From assembly GCA_015065615.1 (NCBI GenBank), contig SVPY01000019.1:1-48867 (forward strand): DNA of 48,867 nucleotides, in the 5' to 3' direction. This DNA is from Oscillospiraceae bacterium (lineage in GTDB: Bacteria; Bacillota; Clostridia; Oscillospirales; Acutalibacteraceae). The notes beneath the pieces were generated by a model, which saw only the letters and a program-made list of their open reading frames with translations, made no database searches and had not been told where the DNA came from. A program made the translations under genes and the position numbers. Shown here piece after piece: positions 31,393-39,145 of this stretch (positions within the stretch are counted from its first letter, which is position 1; the number at the start of each line of letters is the position of its first letter).

Positions 31393-32373
31393 ATGAAAGA
31401 ACATTTATATGATTTATATCAGAAAACAGGCCCTGCTCCCGTAATCAAAAAGCTTGGCGCTTTAAAGATGGGTATGGAGCAAACTCCCGTTATCTTTAAG
31501 GGGGAAAAAGTTATGGCGGAAAGCCATGGTCCCACAAAGGAAATTCCTTACCAGAATATTTCAGTTCGAAATATCACAACAGGTCAGGAGTACCCTCATT
31601 TCGGTAAAGACCATCACTTTGCCTCCGCTTTTGTTAAGGATGATGTTTTGTACGTTTTTGCCACAACTCAGCGCGATAATAAGCCTATGACTATGTACGT
31701 AGAAGAGGGCGCCGAGTGGCACGACCCCCGCGGCGGTCACGAGGTTAAAATGTTCAAAACCACAGACTGCATCAATTGGGAGGAAAAAGTAATTATTCAC
31801 GCACCCGACAGAAGAATGTGGAATACTTCGGTATGTAAGGGTGAAGATAAATACGTAATGGCCATTGAAGTAAGCAGTGAAGAAGGCTTCAATATTCCCG
31901 AGATAGGTATAGGCTTTACAAGCTTTTTCGCAGTATCTGAGGATATGGAAAATTGGCAGATGCTTCCTGATAAATATTCCTACACCAATACAAGGTATAA
32001 TGCTTGCCCTGCTTTACGCTACAGCAAAGGCTATTACTATATGATATGCCTTGAAGCTTTGCCTTGCCAGAGGTATGCACCATACATTTACAGAACAAAG
32101 GATTTTGAAAACTGGGAAGTGGGTTTCCATAACCCTATGATGATGTGGGGTGACGAGGATAGAATCCCCAAAGAGGGAGTGGTTTTCACCGATGAGGAGA
32201 TGGACCTGCTCAGAACAGGGCTTAACATAAACTGCAGTGATATAGATCTTTTTGAATATGAAAATAAAGTTCATATTTATTATTCTAACGGCGATCAGAT
32301 GCATTACTCCTTCCTTTGTGAAGCAGTATACGATGGCACAATGGATGAATTTTTAGAGCATTTCTTTAAATAA
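31393..32373 (+). CDS. GH43-like beta-propeller protein
   Basis: A 326-residue protein built of repeated strand groups with WEE/WE-type turns (FKTTDCINWEEKVIIH, FFAVSEDMENWQML, IYRTKDFENWEVGF), typical of five-bladed propeller glycosidases of the GH43/GH32/GH117 kind. Candidate acidic residues are in DHHFASAFVKDD and GLNINCSDIDLFEY, but I cannot assign the catalytic set. No signal peptide. It has AGGTGC before ATG 31393 and lies 12 bases after the GH95-like gene, so the two act together, controlled by the divergent AraC protein. A propeller-type galactosidase, arabinosidase or phosphorylase role is possible. Confidence 0.6.
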   Translation: MKEHLYDLYQKTGPAPVIKKLGALKMGMEQTPVIFKGEKVMAESHGPTKEIPYQNISVRNITTGQEYPHFGKDHHFASAFVKDDVLYVFATTQRDNKPMTMYVEEGAEWHDPRGGHEVKMFKTTDCINWEEKVIIHAPDRRMWNTSVCKGEDKYVMAIEVSSEEGFNIPEIGIGFTSFFAVSEDMENWQMLPDKYSYTNTRYNACPALRYSKGYYYMICLEALPCQRYAPYIYRTKDFENWEVGFHNPMMMWGDEDRIPKEGVVFTDEEMDLLRTGLNINCSDIDLFEYENKVHIYYSNGDQMHYSFLCEAVYDGTMDEFLEHFFK

Positions 32374-32379
32374 ATTTCA

Positions 32380-32414
32380 AAGTCTCTCTTTATTTAATAA
32401 AGGGAGGCTTTTTT
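32380..32414 (+). terminator. Terminator of the glycosidase operon
   Basis: AGTCTCTCTTTAT pairs with ATAAAGGGAGGCT (G-U pair included), followed by TTTTTT. Confidence 0.85.
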
Positions 32415-32464
32415 ATGTAATATAGAAAGCTTTAAAGGTAAAAATAATTATTGATAATTGATAC

Positions 32465-32493
32465 TTTACAAATCCGCCAAAATACAATAAAAT
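32465..32493 (+). promoter_or_regulatory. Promoter of rnr
   Basis: TTTACA (32465-32470), 17 bases, TAAAAT (32488-32493), about 72 bases before the start. Confidence 0.5.
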
Positions 32494-32565
32494 TTAATTA
32501 GAAAGTTATATGGAAAATAATAAAATAAATTTCAGTATCGGCGAATTTAGTTAAGAAAGGTAAAA

Positions 32566-34773
32566 ATGAAATACAAAACAAATAACAAGCATAAATCGGC
32601 AAGGATAAAGTCGGGTAAAAAGAATTTTAAAGAAAGAAGAGAGAATAAAAGGGATTTTGCGGTAAATATCCCCCGCGAGCTTGATTTCTTTGAAAGCAGA
32701 ATAATGAACGTATTAAGAAGGGACAGAAAGCGGGTGTTTTCTTCCCGTGAGCTTTTCAGAATATCGGGGATGGATGATAAAGCGGAGTTTTACAGAGCTC
32801 TTCGCTCCCTTGAGAGCGAAGGCTATATTATAAACGATAATCACGATATCGTGCTCAACGAGCTTAAAAAAGAAACGGAAGGCGAGCTTATCTCCCTTTC
32901 AAAAGGCTTCGGTTTCGTGCGCCCCAATGACGGCGGCGAGGATATTTTCATTCACGGCAGGGATTTGAAGGGCGCTTATATCGGCGATAAGGTTTTGGTT
33001 GCGGATATTGAAAAATCCAAGGAAGGCTTTAACGGCAGAATAGTAAGGGTAATGGAGAAAGCAAGAAGTGTTACAACCGGTGTTGTCAGCTTCGAAAACC
33101 TTTACCCCGAGCTTATTCCCGATAATAATTTAAGGTATAATCCTTATATCGTGGACCTTGGCGGCGCAAAGGATGGCGACAAGGTGCTCTGTAAGCTCTA
33201 CAGAGATTACCGCGATGAGTGGAGCGAGTGTAAGGTAATTAAAATTTTCGGTGAAGCAGAGTGTGCAAGAGTTTGTGCAGATGCAATTATAGAGCAGTAT
33301 GGAATTCCTTCTGTATTTCCAAAGGAAGTTTTGGAGGATGCCGAGAAAATATGCGAAAATGGAATAACGGCAGATGATATTAAAAACCGCCTTGATTTAA
33401 GAGATAAGAATATATTTACAATAGACGGCGCAGATGCAAAAGATCTGGACGATGCCATAAGTGTGGAGAAAACGGAAACGGGTTATATTTTAGGCGTTCA
33501 TATTGCGGACGTCTCCCACTACGTAAAGGGCAGAAGCTTAGTAGACGAGGAAGCCATGATTCGCGGCACTTCAGTATATTTTGCGGACAGAGTTATCCCC
33601 ATGCTCCCCGAATGTATAAGCAACGGCGTCTGCTCACTTAATAAGGATAGCGATAAACTTGCTTTTTCCTGCATAATGAATTTTGATAATTTCGGTAAAA
33701 TGCTCTCTTACGATTTTAAGAAAACCGTAATAAATTCGAAAGTAAGGGGCGTTTACAGCGAAGTAAACGAAATTTTTGAAGGAACGGCTTCGAAGGAGAT
33801 TATAGAAAAATACGGCGAAGTATTAACTGATCTAAAGATTGCAAGGTCCCTTGCGGATATTTTAAAGGAAAATACGGGCAGCCGCGGTACTATGGAAATC
33901 GAAAGCGATGAATCAAGGTTCGTTCTCGATGAAAAGGGCGTATGTATCGATATACAGCCCCGCGAAATAGGTGAAGCTCAGAGGCTTATCGAGCAGTTTA
34001 TGATAAGTGCCAATATTGCGGCGGCAAAATTTTCTCTGCAGTTGGGAATACCTTTCCTCTACAGAATCCACGAGCAGCCCGAGCCTCAGAGGGTGAAAGA
34101 GCTTGTCACTTTACTGAAAGCCCTGGGAATTCCCTGCCGCGAGCTTTTAAAGGAAAAGCCTGCAACGGGCGACTTTGCTTTGATTTTAGAGAGGGCAAAG
34201 GGCACAGAAGCCGAAAGTCTTGTTTCCAAGCAGGTTTTAAGAACTATGGAAAAGGCAAGATATTCCGTGGAGCCCAAGGGTCATTTCGGTCTTGCTTTAA
34301 AGGATTACAGCCACTTCACCTCTCCCATAAGAAGATATCCCGATACTTCAATCCACAGAATTTTAAGCGCGTATATTGAGGGCGAAACTCCCGAAAACAT
34401 TGTAAAACGCTACTCAGCCTTTGCCGAAGCCAGCGCGGCGGATTCCTCAGCTGCCGAAATACGAGCTATGCGCGCCGAAAGAGACTGTGAGGACGTTTAT
34501 ATGGCGGAATATTTAAAGAATCATATAGGCGAGGAGTTTGAGGGTGAAGTAAGTTCCGTTACGAAGAACGGATGTTTCGTGCGCCTCAGTAACACAGCCG
34601 AAGGATTTTTGAACGTATCGCTTTTTAAAGAGCACAGGTTCGTTTTCGACGGCGCCCTTACTCAGCGCTGTTTAAAAACGGGCAGGGTGCTTACTATAGG
34701 TACAAAATTGAAAATTAAGGTTTTAAGCGCATCAGTAGCCACAGGTAAAGCGGATTTTGCACCTGCCGATTAA
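32566..34773 (+). CDS. rnr: Ribonuclease R
   Basis: A 735-residue 3'-to-5' exoribonuclease that degrades structured RNA. Domains in order: a basic N-terminal tail, a winged-helix-like segment (about 40-100), cold-shock domains (SKGFGFVRPNDGGEDIFIHG), the RNB catalytic domain with TIDGADAKDLDDAIS (metal-binding aspartates) and ADVSHYV, the signature HFTSPIRRYPDTSIHR, and a C-terminal S1 domain (GEVSSVTKNGCFVRLSNTAEGFL). ATG 32566 follows AGAAAGG. In many Firmicutes rnr sits with smpB and secG; neither is here. The next genes are bofA and nagA, with no terminator visible between. Confidence 0.95.
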   Translation: MKYKTNNKHKSARIKSGKKNFKERRENKRDFAVNIPRELDFFESRIMNVLRRDRKRVFSSRELFRISGMDDKAEFYRALRSLESEGYIINDNHDIVLNELKKETEGELISLSKGFGFVRPNDGGEDIFIHGRDLKGAYIGDKVLVADIEKSKEGFNGRIVRVMEKARSVTTGVVSFENLYPELIPDNNLRYNPYIVDLGGAKDGDKVLCKLYRDYRDEWSECKVIKIFGEAECARVCADAIIEQYGIPSVFPKEVLEDAEKICENGITADDIKNRLDLRDKNIFTIDGADAKDLDDAISVEKTETGYILGVHIADVSHYVKGRSLVDEEAMIRGTSVYFADRVIPMLPECISNGVCSLNKDSDKLAFSCIMNFDNFGKMLSYDFKKTVINSKVRGVYSEVNEIFEGTASKEIIEKYGEVLTDLKIARSLADILKENTGSRGTMEIESDESRFVLDEKGVCIDIQPREIGEAQRLIEQFMISANIAAAKFSLQLGIPFLYRIHEQPEPQRVKELVTLLKALGIPCRELLKEKPATGDFALILERAKGTEAESLVSKQVLRTMEKARYSVEPKGHFGLALKDYSHFTSPIRRYPDTSIHRILSAYIEGETPENIVKRYSAFAEASAADSSAAEIRAMRAERDCEDVYMAEYLKNHIGEEFEGEVSSVTKNGCFVRLSNTAEGFLNVSLFKEHRFVFDGALTQRCLKTGRVLTIGTKLKIKVLSASVATGKADFAPAD

Positions 34774-34822
34774 GTTTTCGAATAGTAAATAAAAGTATTT
34801 CATATTATTTTAAAAAAGAAAC

Positions 34823-34960
34823 GAAGGTAAAAAGTTTGAAAATAAATTTTCAAACTGATATATTTGCGGCTTTGAAACTTTAAAAGTTTCAATTTCTTGT
34901 GAAAACACCGCAAATAATACATGAAAGGAAAGTTTTGCTGAAGCAAAACTAAGGTTAAAT
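34823..34960 (+). repeat. Three-hairpin leader repeat, copy 2
   Basis: Hairpin I GTTTGAAAA..TTTTCAAAC; outer stem ATTTGCGG (34862-34869)/CCGCAAAT (34908-34915) enclosing hairpin II GAAACTT/AAGTTTC; hairpin III AGTTTTGC-TGAA-GCAAAACT followed by AAGG and the bofA ATG. Within it an ATG reads only six codons (MKGKFC) before TGA. Hairpin II differs from copy 1 by a C in place of T that restores a G-C pair. Confidence 0.75.
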
Positions 34961-35146
34961 ATGAAATACTTCAAAGAATTTTTATATTCTGCCTTTTCGG
35001 GGGTAATTTCACTTATTCTGGTAAATTTATTCGGTTTTTATATGGGCGTGAATCTTACGGTATCCTATATAAATTCAGCCGTATCCTTTTTGCTGGGTAT
35101 TCCCGGGGTTACGGCGCTTTTGGTACTTGAAAATTTTATTTTTTAA
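34961..35146 (+). CDS. BofA-like pro-sigma-K processing inhibitor family protein
   Basis: A 61-residue membrane protein with two hydrophobic helices and the segment VSYINSAVSFLLGIPGVTALLVL, which matches the conserved C-terminal part of BofA (GIPGV..L). In Bacillus BofA sits in the outer forespore membrane with SpoIVFA and inhibits the SpoIVFB protease that activates sigma-K. This version is shorter than the usual 80-90 residues. AAGG lies eight bases before ATG 34961. It follows the leader repeat and precedes nagA, not the usual recR/recombination neighbours. Confidence 0.7.
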   Translation: MKYFKEFLYSAFSGVISLILVNLFGFYMGVNLTVSYINSAVSFLLGIPGVTALLVLENFIF

Positions 35147-35149
35147 TAT

Positions 35150-35186
35150 AAAGGAAAAGCTTTGCGAGGGCGAAGCTGAAAGGTAA
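35150..35186 (+). repeat. Partial leader repeat (hairpin III only) before nagA
   Basis: AAAGGAA is followed by AGCTTTGC-GAGG-GCGAAGCT, then GAAAGG and the nagA ATG. This matches hairpin III of the two full leader copies in position and layout but differs in sequence on both arms. Confidence 0.5.
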
Positions 35187-35190
35187 CAGT

Positions 35191-36321
35191 ATGATTTTTA
35201 TTAATATCAATTATCTTGACGACGATTTTAAAATGCAGAAGGGCGATATTGAAATAGACGGCGGCATTATCAAAAGGGTAGGGGAGAAAATTCCTTACCT
35301 TGATTCCGACCTGGTTATCGACTGCGAGGGCTATACCATGATTCCCGGCCTTATCGATATTCATACTCACGGCGGTGCAGGTGTGGATTTAAGCGACCCC
35401 GAAGTAACCAAAGAGGAAGTAAAAGTAATGGCTAAGTATCTTTTAAGCCACGGCGTTACTTCTTTCTGCCCCACTACCATGACGGTTTCCGAGGAAAATA
35501 TAAGAGCTACCTTGCAGGCGGTTAAGGAATATATGGACGAAAACTCCGATGAAGGCGCTTCTGCTTTAGGTATTAATATGGAAGGTCCTTTTATCAGCAA
35601 GAGCAAAAAAGGTGCACAGAACGAATCTTTCGTAAAAGTTCCCGATATAGAACTTTTTGAAAAGCTTTATAATGATTACGGCGGCATTATTAAGCTTGTG
35701 GATATCGCACCCGAGGAAGTGAAGGACGGAGATGACTTTATCGAAAGAGCAAGTAAGCTCTGCACGGTTTCAATAGCTCATACTGCGGCAAACTACGAAA
35801 TTGCAAAAGAAAGCTTTGATAAGGGCATTACCCACGCAACTCACCTCTATAACGCTATGAGCGGTTATACCCACCGCGCTCCCGGTGTTGTGGGCGCCGT
35901 ATTTGATGACGAGAGAGTGAGAGGCGAGCTTATTTGTGACGGCCACCACATTGACCCCGCGGTTGTAAGAACTACTTTCAAAATTATGGGAGACAGAATA
36001 TGCGTAATAAGCGACGCTCTGCTTTTTGCAGGTATTCCCGAGGGTGAATCAAGAGTATTCGGCGGTCAGGAGACAAGTGTAAAGGGCGGTGTAGCGGTAC
36101 TTAATGACGGTACTATTGCAGGCTCAGTGGCTAACCTTCACGATGAGCTTAAAAATTTAGTCAGCTGGGGCATACCCTTTGAGACTGCCGTAAAAGCTAT
36201 GACTATTAACCCTGCAAAGGCTGTAAATATGGACAAGGTTGTAGGTTCTATAAAGAGAGGTAAAAAGGCAGATTTAGTAGTATTGGACGAAAAGTTAGAA
36301 GTTGTTGCAGTTTATCACTAA
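35191..36321 (+). CDS. nagA: N-acetylglucosamine-6-phosphate deacetylase
   Basis: A 376-residue amidohydrolase that removes acetate from GlcNAc-6-phosphate, the first step in feeding amino sugar into glycolysis or cell-wall precursor recycling. Metal and active-site segments: PGLIDIHTHG (H58, H60), GINMEGPFIS (E131), SIAHTAANYE and ATHLYNAMSG (His ligands), and VISDALLFAG (catalytic Asp). AAAGG precedes ATG 35191. nagB is not adjacent. It could serve the amino sugars released by the glycan loci in this window, which is inference. Confidence 0.93.
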   Translation: MIFININYLDDDFKMQKGDIEIDGGIIKRVGEKIPYLDSDLVIDCEGYTMIPGLIDIHTHGGAGVDLSDPEVTKEEVKVMAKYLLSHGVTSFCPTTMTVSEENIRATLQAVKEYMDENSDEGASALGINMEGPFISKSKKGAQNESFVKVPDIELFEKLYNDYGGIIKLVDIAPEEVKDGDDFIERASKLCTVSIAHTAANYEIAKESFDKGITHATHLYNAMSGYTHRAPGVVGAVFDDERVRGELICDGHHIDPAVVRTTFKIMGDRICVISDALLFAGIPEGESRVFGGQETSVKGGVAVLNDGTIAGSVANLHDELKNLVSWGIPFETAVKAMTINPAKAVNMDKVVGSIKRGKKADLVVLDEKLEVVAVYH

Positions 36322-36327
36322 AATATC

Positions 36328-36410
36328 TTGAAATATAGCAAAAATGTGTTAAAATTAATATATAGGGTAGTGTAAGGAATATTTGTATAAAAAGCAAATT
36401 GTCCTTACAG
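36328..36410 (+). promoter_or_regulatory. Promoter and leader hairpin of the zinc-ribbon membrane protein gene
   Basis: TTGAAA (36328-36333), 16 bases, TAAAAT (36350-36355). Transcription would start about nine bases before a stem TGTAAGGA (36371-36378)/TCCTTACA (36402-36409) with an inner ATTTG/CAAAT pairing. A second small pairing TCC..GGA region follows. No T-run, so it is not a terminator; it may stabilise the 5' end or be a regulatory fold. Confidence 0.5.
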
Positions 36411-36451
36411 TGCGGACAGTTTGAAATATAAGAAAGGTTTAGGGTAGGTTT

Positions 36452-37249
36452 ATGGGTGTTTGTCCTGTTTGCGGTAAAGCTCTTGATTCCAACGGGTTTT
36501 GTTTTAACTGCGGTTTTCGCGAGAGAATCGATCCCCCGGCAGTAAGCATACTTAAAAAATATCTTACTTCCCCCTTTATGCTTGTGTTATTGGCACTTAC
36601 GGGAGTGAGGCTCATCTTAAGCATGATTCCCACTCAGGGTTATGATATAGTAGGTGAGACTACTTATTCCTGGGGAGGCTTTGACGTTGATGCGGTAATA
36701 ATGCTTTTAAGCTTACTGTTCCTTTACCTTGACGGCAAAAAGCCTGCAGGTACTAAAGTAAATACCAGAGGCTTTAAGATTCTTCGTACATACTATATTG
36801 TAATCAGTTCGATAATCGCCGTAACAATGCTGGTTTGTGCTGTACTTGTATTTGTATTCGGAAATACCGTTATCGATTATCTTAATTATTTCATTTCCTC
36901 TTACGGCTTTGAGCTTACGGGGGTTGTAACCACTATTATCGGTATTGTATTTTTACTGGTTGCGGTTCTGATAGGTCTTATCTATTTCTTTGTTATAAAA
37001 ACTATCGATTCCGTAAAGGACGTAGCCGTAACAGGTGCGCCCAATACCAAGGTAAGCACATTTTTAATTGTAGTTTCCTTTATTTTTGCATTTACTGACC
37101 TTATCGGTATTCCTTCTGCAGAGGGAGGAATTCTTGAAGGAATTACAATGGCTCTTGAAGCAGGCGTATATATCACATCGGCAGTTGTTTTGATTAAATT
37201 TAAAAAGGAAATGAAAGAGCTTTATAACTCTCTGTTTCCCAGACTTTAA
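36452..37249 (+). CDS. Zinc-ribbon membrane protein of unknown function
   Basis: A 265-residue protein. The first 25 residues hold a zinc-ribbon (CPVCGKAL and CFNCGF, four cysteines), then about six hydrophobic helices between residues 38 and 250 with short loops. The zinc-ribbon is expected in the cytoplasm. Such zinc-ribbon/membrane proteins are common and mostly uncharacterised in Clostridia. The next gene is a membrane protein of the same size and similar topology without the ribbon, so they may work as a pair. Start ATG 36452; the purine-rich stretch AAGAAAGG is rather far upstream, so the ribosome-binding site is weak. Confidence 0.75.
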   Translation: MGVCPVCGKALDSNGFCFNCGFRERIDPPAVSILKKYLTSPFMLVLLALTGVRLILSMIPTQGYDIVGETTYSWGGFDVDAVIMLLSLLFLYLDGKKPAGTKVNTRGFKILRTYYIVISSIIAVTMLVCAVLVFVFGNTVIDYLNYFISSYGFELTGVVTTIIGIVFLLVAVLIGLIYFFVIKTIDSVKDVAVTGAPNTKVSTFLIVVSFIFAFTDLIGIPSAEGGILEGITMALEAGVYITSAVVLIKFKKEMKELYNSLFPRL

Positions 37250-37308
37250 TAAGCAGATCCGTAATTATTCTAAGGAGTGCCTTTGAAAGGTCAGAGGTAG
37301 GAATAAAA

Positions 37309-38112
37309 ATGAATAAGACGTGTAAAAAAATAAAAAATATCGGTTCATCGTCATTATATATCGTTTCGGCAGTATTCCTTTTAATATCAGCAGCGCTTAC
37401 GGTTTTGAAATTCTTTATGTCGCCTTCCTATTTCAGCGATATAATTACGCCTTTATTTCCCGGTTCACAATTAAGTTTCGTGCCCTGGTATTACCCATAC
37501 GTGCTCGATTTTGCTTTCGTTCCGTTTTTATTAAAAGCTTTGCTTGACGTTATAATGTTTTTCGGTATGCTTTTTGTGTTTATCACAATGTGCAGGAAAA
37601 AAGAGGAAAGCTGTAAATTGGGCGCAGGAAGGGGTTTTATAAAAACCTCCGCAGTAATTGAAATGATATTTTCATTTATAATTGTTGTTTCGGTATTTAT
37701 TTTGCAGTTTTCTCATATTATGCCTTTATTTGTGGATATGGTGGATATGGGCGACACGATTCCCGAAAATGAAATTATACTTCTTGCCGTAACTTTCGCG
37801 GTTATGGTGCTGGTTATAGTTTTCAATTCCGTTTACGTAAAAAAGCTTTCTTCTACTTTAAAAGCTGTGGATAAGACTCTTAAAAAAGGCATTATAATGG
37901 GCAAGGTATCGGCTTTCCTTATTTTCTATAATTATATTATCATTCTGCTTTATTTGGGTCTGCTGGTAGTTATGTTCCTGTTTGACAAAAACGACCTTAT
38001 AATGAAGGCGGCGGTGCTGAGCGCCCTTGTTTCAAGGTTGCTTCTGAATATCAATTTAGCCTCCATGCGAAGCGAAATGCTGTACATAAAATCAAGAGGA
38101 TTCAATTCCTGA
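37309..38112 (+). CDS. Membrane protein of unknown function
   Basis: A 267-residue protein with about six hydrophobic helices (near 14-34, 60-92, 112-137, 150-172, 198-222 and 230-250) and no recognisable domain. Its general layout resembles the preceding zinc-ribbon membrane protein. AGGTAGGA precedes ATG 37309, and the gap to the previous gene is 59 bases, so the two are probably co-transcribed and end at the terminator at 38125. No function can be proposed. Confidence 0.75.
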   Translation: MNKTCKKIKNIGSSSLYIVSAVFLLISAALTVLKFFMSPSYFSDIITPLFPGSQLSFVPWYYPYVLDFAFVPFLLKALLDVIMFFGMLFVFITMCRKKEESCKLGAGRGFIKTSAVIEMIFSFIIVVSVFILQFSHIMPLFVDMVDMGDTIPENEIILLAVTFAVMVLVIVFNSVYVKKLSSTLKAVDKTLKKGIIMGKVSAFLIFYNYIIILLYLGLLVVMFLFDKNDLIMKAAVLSALVSRLLLNINLASMRSEMLYIKSRGFNS

Positions 38113-38124
38113 TAAAACGAAAAA

Positions 38125-38157
38125 TAAAACGGTAAGTTTAAAGCTTACCGTTTTTTA
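38125..38157. terminator. Bidirectional terminator
   Basis: AAACGGTAAG (38127-38136) pairs with CTTACCGTTT (38144-38153), followed by T-runs on both sides. It serves the membrane-protein pair and the convergent DUF6809 gene. Confidence 0.85.
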
Positions 38158-38436
38158 TTTTAATATTTTCTCACAGCATAGAAAAGCTTCGGCGGAAATT
38201 TTAGTGCCAATACAGAAGCCGTCGTGAAAGCTTTGTTCTTCACACACTAACTGATATTTTTCGCTTAAAGTAAGATAATCTGAAAATAACTTCAATAAAT
38301 CCCCTTCGAGTTTGTTTGCCAGTTTTTCTTTTAGCTTTTCGCATTCGGCTTCGTATTTTAAAAGCTCGGGGTTATCCCTGCCGAAATTATCGTAAGGTGA
38401 TAAATTACCGTTTTTAAGGTCGGTTATAATATCCAT
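38155..38436 (-). CDS. DUF6809-like small protein
   Basis: A 93-residue soluble, helical protein. The layout (N-terminal ITDLKNGNLSPYDNF, middle coiled LKEKLANKLEGDLLKLFSDYLTLSEKYQ, and end EEQSFHDGFCIGTKISAEAF) matches the DUF6809 family, common next to XRE regulators in Clostridia and their mobile elements. Function unknown. It has a strong promoter (38499-38527) with an operator palindrome at its transcription start, and it is divergent from an XRE gene that probably represses it. Confidence 0.7.
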   Translation of the reverse strand: MDIITDLKNGNLSPYDNFGRDNPELLKYEAECEKLKEKLANKLEGDLLKLFSDYLTLSEKYQLVCEEQSFHDGFCIGTKISAEAFLCCEKILK

Positions 38437-38465
38437 TGCGTTTAGCCTCGCTTTGACGTAAATAT

Positions 38466-38490
38466 AAATGACATTTAGTGAATGTCATTT
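38466..38490. promoter_or_regulatory. Operator palindrome between DUF6809 and XRE genes
   Basis: AAATGACATT (38466-38475) and AATGTCATTT (38481-38490) form a perfect 10+10 inverted repeat at the start of the leftward transcript. A related shorter dyad, CTGA-ATG-TCAG (38531-38541), overlaps the ribosome-binding region of the XRE gene. Confidence 0.7.
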
Positions 38491-38498
38491 TCCTAATG

Positions 38499-38527
38499 AG
38501 TATAACATATAATTTTACTGTTGACAA
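38499..38527 (-). promoter_or_regulatory. Promoter of the DUF6809 gene
   Basis: On the minus strand TTGTCA (38522-38527), 17 bases, TATACT (38499-38504). The operator at 38466-38490 covers the expected start site. Confidence 0.75.
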
Positions 38528-38551
38528 GCACTGAATGTCAGGAGTGAGATT

Positions 38552-38791
38552 GTGTTTATAAATAAAACGCCTGAAGGGCTTAATAATTTATGCGGTAAAA
38601 AGATAAGTGAATACCGCCTTAAAATGAATATATCTCAACGCGAGCTTGCGGATAAGTTGCAGCTTGCAGGTATAAATATCGATAAAAACGCCGTTCAGCG
38701 CATTGAGTGCGGCAAAAGGTTTGTTACAGATATTGAGATTGCAGGGATACTGAAAGTATTGGAAATAAATTTTGAGGACTTGATAAAATAA
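38552..38791 (+). CDS. XRE-family small DNA-binding protein
   Basis: A 79-residue protein consisting of a Cro/CI helix-turn-helix (ISEYRLKMNISQRELADKLQLAGINIDKNAVQRIECGKR) and a short C-terminal strand region. The start is GTG 38552 with CAGGAG upstream. Given the palindromes on both sides of its promoter, it likely represses itself and the divergent DUF6809 gene. This is a typical one-domain regulator of small mobile or accessory modules. A frameshifted second XRE gene follows. Confidence 0.85.
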   Translation: MFINKTPEGLNNLCGKKISEYRLKMNISQRELADKLQLAGINIDKNAVQRIECGKRFVTDIEIAGILKVLEINFEDLIK

Positions 38792-38873
38792 TTCCGCAGG
38801 TGGTATCGCGAGGGCATAAAGGACTAAAAACAGTTTCAAACCATTATATGGCTAAACGTCATTGGGTGATGTT

Positions 38874-39087
38874 ATGAAAAACAGACTGAAAGAATTAAGA
38901 TTAAGTAAAAAAATATACTCAGGTGTATTTGCAGATTCAAACGGGCATTGAACAGGCTCTGCTTTCTAAATTTGAGAATATGGAAAGAATTCCGCCCACG
39001 GAAACGCTCGTGAGATTGGCAGAATTCTATAACGTAAGTATAGATTATATTTTATGCCGTACCGATAATCCTGAAGTTAATAAATGA
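38874..39087 (+). pseudogene. XRE-family regulator with frameshift in an A7 run
   Basis: ATG 38874 opens MKNRLKELRLSKK, a standard XRE start, but the frame stops after 25 codons. From the A7 run (38907-38913) one base fewer gives YTQVYLQIQTGIEQALLSKFE, then TETLVRLAEFYNVSIDYILCRTDN and TGA at 39087, together a normal ~70-residue helix-turn-helix protein. The single extra A explains the break exactly. It may be a true pseudogene, a sequencing/assembly error in a homopolymer, or a gene rescued by slippage. GGGTGATG precedes the ATG. Confidence 0.85.
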
Positions 39088-39098
39088 CTTATATAAAG

Positions 39099-39128
39099 AA
39101 AAAGCCGGGCTTTAAAACCCGGCTTTTA
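39099..39128. terminator. Bidirectional terminator between the XRE remnant and serA
   Basis: AAAAGCCGGG and CCCGGCTTTT form a perfect 10-pair stem with loop CTTTAAAA. Confidence 0.9.
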
Positions 39129-39145
39129 ATATTTTGATTATGAAA

